From CAILHX01 sp964511385 (GTDB taxonomy: Bacteria; Pseudomonadota; Gammaproteobacteria; Burkholderiales; Methylophilaceae), in assembly GCA_964511385.1 (NCBI GenBank), contig CAZEFE010000006.1, positions 62,001 through 126,000 of the forward strand: a DNA stretch of 64,000 nucleotides. The letters run 5' to 3'. The position numbers were made by a program, and so were the translations under genes. Below, in pieces: positions 58,306-64,000 of this stretch. How positions within the stretch are numbered: position 1 is the stretch's first letter; each line of letters begins with the position of its first letter. A model generated the notes under the pieces. It ran no database searches and was not told the origin of the DNA. It saw only the letters and a list, made by a program, of their open reading frames with translations.

Positions 58306-60484
58306 CGCTGCCGAAACCACGACCAATTTTGAACAACGCGCCATTGACCTTTTTGTCCAGGCAACCGAACAAGGCGCCACTGAAATAAGGGTGCGGGTCA
58401 ACCGCGCCCATATGGACATTTGGTTTCGCATTAAAGGGGATATGGTAGAGATCCATCAGGATTCGCCTGACTATGGCCTCCGTCTATGCACTTCGATTTA
58501 CTCATCCTTAACTGATCCGGAATCCATTGCCGGCAATCCGTTTAATACCAGAGACAGGCAATCCGCCTCTATTTCAACCGCATCGCATCTTGGGCACGAC
58601 AGACTGGATGCAATCCGTATTGAAACGGCTCCGACAAAAGAAGGGTTTGTGATGAATGCCCGGCTTTTGCGTAAGGCCGAAGAGCATACGTCCTTGGAAA
58701 CATTGGGATGGGAGTCTTACCATTTGGAGCAAATCGAGTATCTGAAATTGTTGCCTTCATCGATTATGTTCATGTCTGGGCCTACCGGGTCTGGCAAGAC
58801 AACATCGTTGGCTACGATATGCACGTCCATCCTTCAAGAGTCGAATAATGAAATCAATCTGATCACGATTGAAGACCCTGCCGAAATCCCAATGCCGGAC
58901 GCCGTTCAAACGGTGATCAAGAAGTACGCTGACGAATCCGTGCGTTTACGCGAGTATAACCAGGCAATTGTTGGCGCATTGCGTCTTGACGCGGATGTAT
59001 TGATGATCGGTGAGGTGAGGGATATCCGGGACTCAATTCAGTCAATAGCCGTGTCTGGACTGAGCTACAACCCTGCAAAAAATATTAAACAAGGGTTTGC
59101 ATTGACCAATCCCAAAGGTGATGCCTACTTTAAATTGCTGGCCGGTGGTGGAACGATTCACTTTGCCACCATGCTTGAGGGGAGCGAGTCACGCCGTGTG
59201 CGCTCTCTGGTTGAATCTGGTGTGGACGATAGCACCATTCTGGACAATGAGAGCAAGCTCAATGCGTTTTATAAGCGCAACATTGAGCCAGCGGTCAATG
59301 CATATAATGAACTAGGAAATCGTGGCGAAGCTATCAACCGTGCCGCATTATACGACCAGTTGATTAAGCAGGGTGTTGGGCATGCTGAGGCTTCGTTACA
59401 GGCAAGGGATTTGCTTGATTTTTCAATGGGAGGGTCATGGACTTCCATACGCTTCCTGACGCAGACAGTGCCTTTCATGAATGCGCGCATTCAGGGCCTA
59501 TATAAACTTGGCAAAGCAGCCAAGAATGATCCAGCAAGATTCGGTGCCGTATTGGGTGCTACGGCGATGTTTTCAATCGCTCTGATGTTGGCATATTCAG
59601 ATGATGACGACTGGAAAAAGCGCGAAGATTGGGATCGAGATAATTATTGGTGGTTCAAATTCGGAGGCACGGCATTCCGCATTCCAAAACCATTTGAAAT
59701 CGGCGCAATTGCCAGCCTGGCAGAGCGTGGCGTTGAGTTGTATTCGTCCGATGAAATGACTGGAGACCGCTTTAGAAAGCGTCTGTACGCTTTACTTTCA
59801 GACAATCTATCAATGAATCCAGTACCGCAACTGGTAAAACCGATATTGGATGTATACGCCAATAAGGACAGTTTTACCGGTAGACCTATCGAAACAATGG
59901 GCATGGAAAGATTGCTGCCTGATTACAGGTTTAATCAGCATACCAGTATGGCAGCCCGTGGTATTTCGACGGCGGGAAATATGGTCACTGGTGAGCATTT
60001 TATGTCGCCGGTTCAGGTTGATCATCTGATTCAAGGGTATTTTGGTTGGCTTGGCACATTCGTTGTTGGAGCTGGAGATTATTTGGCTCGCCCAGCCACA
60101 TCACAGCCATCAAACGCAACACCAGATTACCTGAAGATGGCTACTGGCGGGTTAGCAAGAAAGCTGCCTGAAACCCAAAGCAGATACGTCAGCCAGATGT
60201 ATGACCAGGCAAAAGAGATTGAGCAAGCCTATGGAACATATCGTAGCCTCATCAAGCAAGGAAATCGAGACGATGCCAAGGAGTTTAGGGGTGACAATGT
60301 TGAAATGCTGCGCAAATATCACCAGGTTGAAAACCTTAAGGCAATGACGTCGAGAAACAACGAGCAAATCAGGTCAATTGAGCGAAACGCTTCTTTATCT
60401 TCTGATGAGAAGCGCGATAAGATCAATAAGGTAAGAGAGCGCCAGGAAACGATGGCAAAGAGATTCAGTGAATCCCGTCAGTAA
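58292..60484 (+). pseudogene. Chimeric frame: secretion/pilus ATPase fragment fused to phage polyvalent-protein (LPD38-like) C-terminus
   Basis: A 730-codon frame opens at TTG 58292 with no Shine-Dalgarno or ATG, consistent with a broken 5' end. Residues about 10-253 are a T2SS/T4P/T4SS-type ATPase. Walker A is GPTGSGKT at 163-170, ITIEDPAE follows, and Walker B is DVLMIGE at 235-241, then VRDIRDSIQ. Beyond about residue 254 the sequence changes to a different family: GFALTNPKGDAYFKLLAGGG, ARDLLDFSMGGSWTSIRF, one membrane-like segment near 412-432, and a coiled-coil C-terminus. This second part resembles the C-terminal domain of giant phage polyvalent virion proteins. The ATPase lacks its C-terminal domains. 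Confidence 0.68.
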
Positions 60485-60575
60485 TTCCAGTTTCTATCGG
60501 ATGCCCGCTTATGAAGGCCAACACATGCAGTACAACGGCTATAAAAACAAGCCAGTACAGTATCTTTTTTACCAT
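60465..60575 (-). other. Possible small membrane peptide ORF (36 aa)
   Basis: MVKKILYWLVFIAVVLHVLAF followed by ISGHPIE forms one transmembrane segment. A TATAAT lies just upstream, so a leaderless transcript is conceivable, but there is no Shine-Dalgarno. Its end overlaps the chimeric frame. Could be chance in AT-rich sequence. Confidence 0.25.
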
Positions 60576-60709
60576 GTGCTATTATAGCAGTAATGGAATC
60601 TGCACAAAATGTCCGGTGACATTAGTGAGCATTGAGCGCCAGATTCCAACTTGTTCGTACTATCTCACGCGCAACTGACATTTGATCCGTCAGGAGACGG
60701 CATTAAAAA

Positions 60710-60871
60710 GTGCAATTAGGGGCATGCAGCCGAAACTCGAACACAACGGATGGGATAGTAAACCCATGGCATGAAAAACTATGGCAGCCGGGAAATAGCG
60801 GCACCTATACGCATGCATACTACACGTCCGGCTTGGTGTTTGAAGTGGTGTGGCGACCGGAGAAATTCTAG
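60710..60871 (+). other. Short coding-like ORF in island, possible gene remnant
   Basis: Frame GTG to TAG, 53 codons, beginning MQLGACSRNSNTTDG and containing NPWHEKLWQPGNSGTYTHAY and VFEVVWRPEKF. The aromatic, non-repetitive composition looks like real protein, but there is no good start or RBS, so it may be the 3' end of a decayed gene. The family is unrecognised. This is the main thing found in the 557 bp between the chimeric frame and the integrase gene. Confidence 0.3.
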
Positions 60872-61041
60872 ATAATTCTGCCTACCACATAAGTATGCGG
60901 CCGTATGGGTGAATGCGCAGGCTGATGCGCTGGATTGGTTGCAGTTTTGAGGGCCGCTGCACATAACGTGTCTGCACGTCCAGAAGTGACGCGGGTTAAC
61001 ACATCAAAGCCTGAGATCAGCACAGGCCACCCATATTCAAT

Positions 61042-62046
61042 TTAATCAAGTCTTGATGCCATATCGCTGGCTGTCGGATTGTAGTAAACCATAGCCTGTT
61101 TAGGATTCTTCCATCCAAACATTTTGCACAAATAGGCCAGGTCAAAACCGCGCTTTCCACCACTTAAAATCCATTCATTTGCAATTCTTGTTGCCGCTGT
61201 ATGTCTGGAGTCGTGAAAAGTAAATCCACTAAGACCGGCTTTATTTCTTGCCTTTCTAAAAATGGTATCGCGCGTTTGTCCAGATACTAAAAACACTATT
61301 ACATCGTCTACGCCACACATTTTATCAAGTAGTGTTTTAGCTCTTGTTGATAACGGTACATCCCGTTCAACACCATTTTTTGTTTCATTCAAATGCAAAA
61401 ACGACTTATCCAAAAATACTCTTGACCATTCTAACGATGCAATTTCACCAGCACGCATTCCAGTTTCCAGCGCAAGCATAAACATTACCGCCACTTGCCG
61501 ATTAAATGTATTGACTATCGCATCATCCGCATATCCTAATGCAGCAACAACCATTTCTATTTCATGATCGGTAATAACGCGATTACGCGCTTTATTGGCT
61601 TTTGGTTTCTTGGTCTTTTTGACTGGATTATCGCGGCAGTATCCCCACTCGATACACGCCTCGAATACAGACGACAACAACTGCATTTCACGAAGTACAG
61701 AGCCGCCTGTTACCATCTCCATACGATCATCACGTAGTTTGGATATATCGGCAGGAGTCACATTGCCAATGTCACAACTTGGCATGTATCTAAGCAGCAT
61801 ATTTAACCGTACACGTTCCCAGCGTTCTCCTTTATGCAGCGGTGAAACTTTATTTGCATACTGGTCGAAAGCCTCTTTAACGGTGCGCTTTATTATTTTA
61901 CCGATTGACCTGTCTGCAATCTCTGTTTCACGTCGCTTACCCCACAAGATCGCATCGGATTTAGTGAAGTGTTCGCACTTAAATGAGCGTGACTCCCCAT
62001 TAGCCAATTCCACGCGCCAGGAATTTCCACGCTTACGGATATACAT
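61042..62046 (-). CDS. int: Tyrosine-type site-specific integrase
   Basis: The 334-residue protein has an N-terminal arm-binding and core-binding part (about 1-160). The catalytic domain has R198 in ALETGMRAGEIASLEW, ETKNGVERDVPLS, the HDSRHTAATR box with H278/R281, and the Tyr nucleophile near 321-322 in KQAMVYYNP. All tetrad elements seem intact. It is transcribed away from tRNA-Leu, 140 bp from its 3' end, the usual location for an integrated element using a tRNA attachment site. Tandem AAATTTGGCG repeats lie upstream. Confidence 0.92.
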   Translation of the reverse strand: MYIRKRGNSWRVELANGESRSFKCEHFTKSDAILWGKRRETEIADRSIGKIIKRTVKEAFDQYANKVSPLHKGERWERVRLNMLLRYMPSCDIGNVTPADISKLRDDRMEMVTGGSVLREMQLLSSVFEACIEWGYCRDNPVKKTKKPKANKARNRVITDHEIEMVVAALGYADDAIVNTFNRQVAVMFMLALETGMRAGEIASLEWSRVFLDKSFLHLNETKNGVERDVPLSTRAKTLLDKMCGVDDVIVFLVSGQTRDTIFRKARNKAGLSGFTFHDSRHTAATRIANEWILSGGKRGFDLAYLCKMFGWKNPKQAMVYYNPTASDMASRLD

Positions 62047-62051
62047 GGCGT

Positions 62052-62072
62052 AAATTTGGCGGAAATTTGGCG
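62052..62072. repeat. Tandem AAATTTGGCG direct repeats upstream of int
   Basis: Two copies of AAATTTGGCG spaced 11 bp apart (62052-62061 and 62063-62072) lie between int and tRNA-Leu. They could be arm-type integrase or excisionase sites or regulator sites. Confidence 0.45.
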
Positions 62073-62185
62073 ATAATTGTTTTCACTTTTTGCGAAAAAC
62101 AGTGATAAAAGTCCGGCAATATTAAAACCTAACCGCTTTAAATTGCTATTGTTTTTTGAAAATTAGAAAAAGTAAGATAGTTTTG

Positions 62186-62272
62186 TGGTGCGGCGGAGAG
62201 GACTCGAACCTCCACAGAGTTGCCCCCGACAGGACCTAAACCTGTTGTGTCTACCAATTTCACCACCGCCGC
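62186..62272 (-). tRNA. tRNA-Leu (anticodon TAG)
   Basis: On the minus strand the acceptor GCGGCGG pairs with CCGCCGC-type 3' sequence followed by A and CCA. The anticodon arm is ACAGG-TTTAGGT-CCTGT, giving TAG. A long variable arm and the T arm GAGG-TTCGAGT-CCTC follow. It is 87 nt. Its 3' end faces the integrase island, so it is a probable attachment site. Confidence 0.92.
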
Positions 62273-62417
62273 ACGATGGAGGCGCTATTCTAACCGAGCA
62301 CGCGCTTTGCTGGAATAGCGATTTCCGCCGCGGCGCCGCATTGACATTGCGTTCTGCCCGCAGCATGATGAAAAAAGCAAACATAACTGAAAGACGCCGG
62401 AGCAAACAGGCGTCTAA

Positions 62418-62560
62418 GGAAGCCCTGAACATGTGAGCGAGCGGGATGAAGTGCAAGGCGCACGGAGCGCAGGAACCGAGACAGTACCAGGAGTACGGCG
62501 AGGTTCCGAGCACCGCGCAACGCAGCAATTCGCCCGTGTAGCCAGTTGTTCAAGGTTTCC
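62418..62560. mobile_element. MITE-like element with terminal inverted repeats and CTAA target duplication
   Basis: The ends are GGAAGCCCTGAACA and TGTTCAAGGTTTCC, which are inverted repeats with 12 of 14 matches. The element is 143 bp with no coding capacity. CTAA lies directly outside both ends (62414-62417 and 62561-62564), a 4-bp target duplication fitting the YTAR target of IS5-type transposases. The interior has a GC-rich partial palindrome. It is probably mobilised in trans by a related IS. It fills most of the intergenic gap between tRNA-Leu and the next gene. Confidence 0.72.
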
Positions 62561-62585
62561 CTAATACACCCAAGGGAGCAGGACC

Positions 62586-62834
62586 ATGCCACACACCGTA
62601 CACGAAGAAGAGATCGCCATGCTGCGCGCAGAGTTGGAAATGCTGATGAAAGAGCGCCAGGCTTTGCTGCAGGTGACTGGTGCCGCCGCCGGCTTTATCG
62701 CCGAAATCAGCAGTTTTGATGTGCCCAAGGCCGCGATGGAAGCGGCGGAGCTGCTGGCCGAGCGCGTCAACGCGCTGCCGGAGGAGACCTTGCAGGATGC
62801 GTTATCTGCGGTTGAAGCGGAGATTGTTGGTTAA
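62586..62834 (+). CDS. Small coiled-coil protein of unknown function
   Basis: The 82-residue protein starts MPHTVHEEEIAMLRAELEML and has a strongly heptad-like N-terminal half (MLRAELEMLMKERQALLQVTGAAA), then VPKAAMEAAELLAERVNALPEE. It is preceded by GGGAGCAGG. It has no membrane segment. It is convergent with the PHA-system gene. The family was not recognised. Confidence 0.6.
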   Translation: MPHTVHEEEIAMLRAELEMLMKERQALLQVTGAAAGFIAEISSFDVPKAAMEAAELLAERVNALPEETLQDALSAVEAEIVG

Positions 62835-62842
62835 ATAACGGC

Positions 62843-63118
62843 TTACCCCAGCAACTGGTCCAGTTGCTGGTTCACTTCGCGCTCGATTTTGCCTTTGAGC
62901 GGGCGCACCAGGAAAGACAAATCCACGCTGACTTCCACCAGGGTTTCGCTGATGCGGATGTAGCCTTTGGCGCCGGGACAGGTGAAATCCAGGCTGTCGC
63001 CGTGCCATTGGTACTTGGCGTTCAGTTCGTCTTCCAGTTGCCGGGCGATCCGTTCCGCCGTGCTGCGCGCGGTTTCCCGCCCCAAGCTGTGGACCCTGCT
63101 GATATGTATGGTGGCCAT
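62843..63118 (-). CDS. Polyhydroxyalkanoic acid system (PHA_gran_rgn) family protein
   Basis: The 91-residue protein has the family opening MATIHISRVHSLGRETARSTAERIARQLEDEL and then DFTCPGAKGYIRISETLVEVSVDLSFLVRPL and KIEREVNQQLDQLL. The start is the internal ATG; the upstream extension is low-complexity. The family is named for association with PHA granule genes but is widespread and its role is unknown. No pha genes are in view. Confidence 0.85.
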   Translation of the reverse strand: MATIHISRVHSLGRETARSTAERIARQLEDELNAKYQWHGDSLDFTCPGAKGYIRISETLVEVSVDLSFLVRPLKGKIEREVNQQLDQLLG

Positions 63119-63244
63119 GCGCCTATTATGGGCAGGGACAGGGTTTGCCCGCAACCCCGCCTGCGAGGTACTATCGCCGCATTGCAAAAATGACAGAATG
63201 GAGAAACCTGCAACAGCAGGCCGGCGTGGATGCGGTCCCCGGCG

Positions 63245-64000
63245 ATGTTGCACAAGTTTCAGAAAGTTACCCGGAGAGTGAGAGCCTTTTTCTTATTGCT
63301 GGCGCTGGTGCTGGCCGGATGCGCCACGCAGACGTACACACCCAAGCCCATTGCGCCTGAGCAGGTGTCGCAGCAGTTCCTGGCGCGTACCGCCGCCGAT
63401 GCCGGCCTGGCGGATGCGACGGCGTGGGATCTGGCGGTACTGACGCAGGCGGCGGTCAGGCTGCACCCGGACATGCAGACGGCAAAGGCCCGGTGGCAAG
63501 CGGCGCGTGCCGCCGAAACCACCGCCGGGCAAAAGGCCAACCCCAGCATTTCCGCCGGGGGCGAGCACCACGGCAAGGCGGATGGCGTCTCCCCCTGGAC
63601 ATTCAGCCTGGCGTTGGGCATCCCCATCGAAACCGGCGGCAAGCGCGCTACGCGCATGGAACAGGCGGCCGCTGTCAGCGAATCGGCGCGCCTGGACATT
63701 GCCAAAACCGCCTGGCAGGTCAGAAGCCGACTGCGCAACAGCTTGCTGGACGGGTATGCGATACAGCGCCGGATAGCCCGGCTACAGGACGAACAGCAGG
63801 TGCTGGCGGAAATTGCGGCGCAACTGGAAGCCCGCTTCAATGCCGGTCTGGCCAGCAGCATCGAGTTGTCGAATGCCAGGCTGCAGCTGCGCCGGGCACA
63901 GACGGCGCTGGATAACGAAACGGTGCGCTTGCGTGAAGCCGTCGCTGCCCTGGCGGCGGCGATCGGTTTGCCGGAAAGCGCGGTGGAACCGGGGCGGGTA
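63245..64000 (+). CDS. TolC-family outer membrane efflux lipoprotein, partial
   Basis: The frame starts at ATG 63245 and is still open at the window end (252 codons). The N-terminus MLHKFQKVTRRVRAFFLLLA leads into the lipobox VLAGCA, so it is a lipoprotein. The following part is long helices with AAVRLHPDMQTAKARWQAAR, NPSISAGGEH, GIPIETGGKRATRMEQA and FNAGLASSIELSNARLQLRRA, the pattern of CusC/CzcC/TolC-type outer membrane factors. It is probably the first gene of an RND efflux operon lying to the right. The substrate cannot be told. Confidence 0.82.
   Translation, partial: MLHKFQKVTRRVRAFFLLLALVLAGCATQTYTPKPIAPEQVSQQFLARTAADAGLADATAWDLAVLTQAAVRLHPDMQTAKARWQAARAAETTAGQKANPSISAGGEHHGKADGVSPWTFSLALGIPIETGGKRATRMEQAAAVSESARLDIAKTAWQVRSRLRNSLLDGYAIQRRIARLQDEQQVLAEIAAQLEARFNAGLASSIELSNARLQLRRAQTALDNETVRLREAVAALAAAIGLPESAVEPGRV

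Overview
The window looks like chromosome of a betaproteobacterial methylotroph, most likely close to Methylophilaceae/Nitrosomonadales. The tmRNA encodes the tag ANDETYALAA, of the type found in Betaproteobacteria. The window combines an almost complete tetrahydromethanopterin (H4MPT)/methylofuran formaldehyde-oxidation pathway with the ribulose monophosphate enzymes hexulose-6-phosphate synthase and transaldolase. Most genes are GC-rich. The clear exceptions are a lipoprotein gene at 47.5 kb and the 57.9-62.2 kb island.

Layout. 0-5.3 kb (minus): CheC-type phosphatase (cut by the window edge), a single-domain response regulator, greB, guaA, guaB, rnfH and ratA. 5.3-6.3 kb: smpB followed by ssrA (tmRNA). 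6.4-13 kb: GGDEF cyclase, CaCA-like exchanger, DUF455 ferritin-like protein, UmuD-like peptidase, YchJ-like protein, tRNA-Arg(CCT), an adhesin-E-like exported protein, an Rrf2 regulator, and ompW under a perfect FNR-type site. 13.2-32.4 kb is the C1 region. It holds hps, then fhcC-D-A-B (minus), a chemoreceptor, and a long plus-strand run: beta-RFAP synthase, mtdB, ATP-grasp, mch, RimK-like ligase, CitG-like protein, globin-like protein and fae. A minus-strand HisA-like gene follows, then another plus-strand run: ATP-grasp, MfnF-like, pabB, MfnE-like and a DcoH-like protein. 32.4-42.3 kb (minus): hybrid sensor kinase, STAS/zinc-ribbon protein, hrpA, tal, pgm, then tRNA-Lys(CTT). 42.4-57.7 kb: Pr6Pr membrane protein, a tiny basic peptide, SPOR protein, coaX, birA, glnS, lipoprotein, flavin reductase, a porin/binding-protein/sensor-kinase/HD-GYP operon, corA, a HAD phosphatase and an RNase-like beta-CASP protein. 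57.9-62.2 kb is a decayed integrated island beside tRNA-Leu(TAG) with a tyrosine integrase. 62.4-64 kb: an IS5-type MITE, two small genes and the start of a TolC-family lipoprotein.

How the genes work together. Fae joins formaldehyde to H4MPT, MtdB and Mch oxidise and hydrolyse the adduct, and FhcABCD moves the formyl group to methylofuran and releases formate. Around these enzymes lie genes that plausibly build the two cofactors: PabB for p-aminobenzoate, beta-RFAP synthase for the first committed H4MPT step, and homologues of archaeal MfnE and MfnF together with three ATP-grasp ligases for methylofuran or glutamyl tails. Hps and Tal serve the competing assimilatory RuMP route. No hexulose-phosphate isomerase gene lies next to hps.

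The strongest oddities are five. (1) A 730-codon chimera joins a secretion/pilus-type ATPase fragment to a phage large-polyvalent-protein tail. (2) A truncated-globin-like protein in the C1 operon has lost both axial histidines. (3) Hps carries a Gly linker plus a C-terminal amphipathic tail. (4) An operon links a porin and a periplasmic binding protein to an HD-GYP output. (5) A STAS protein carries a zinc-ribbon-like tail. All calls rest on reading the sequence; no database search was run.
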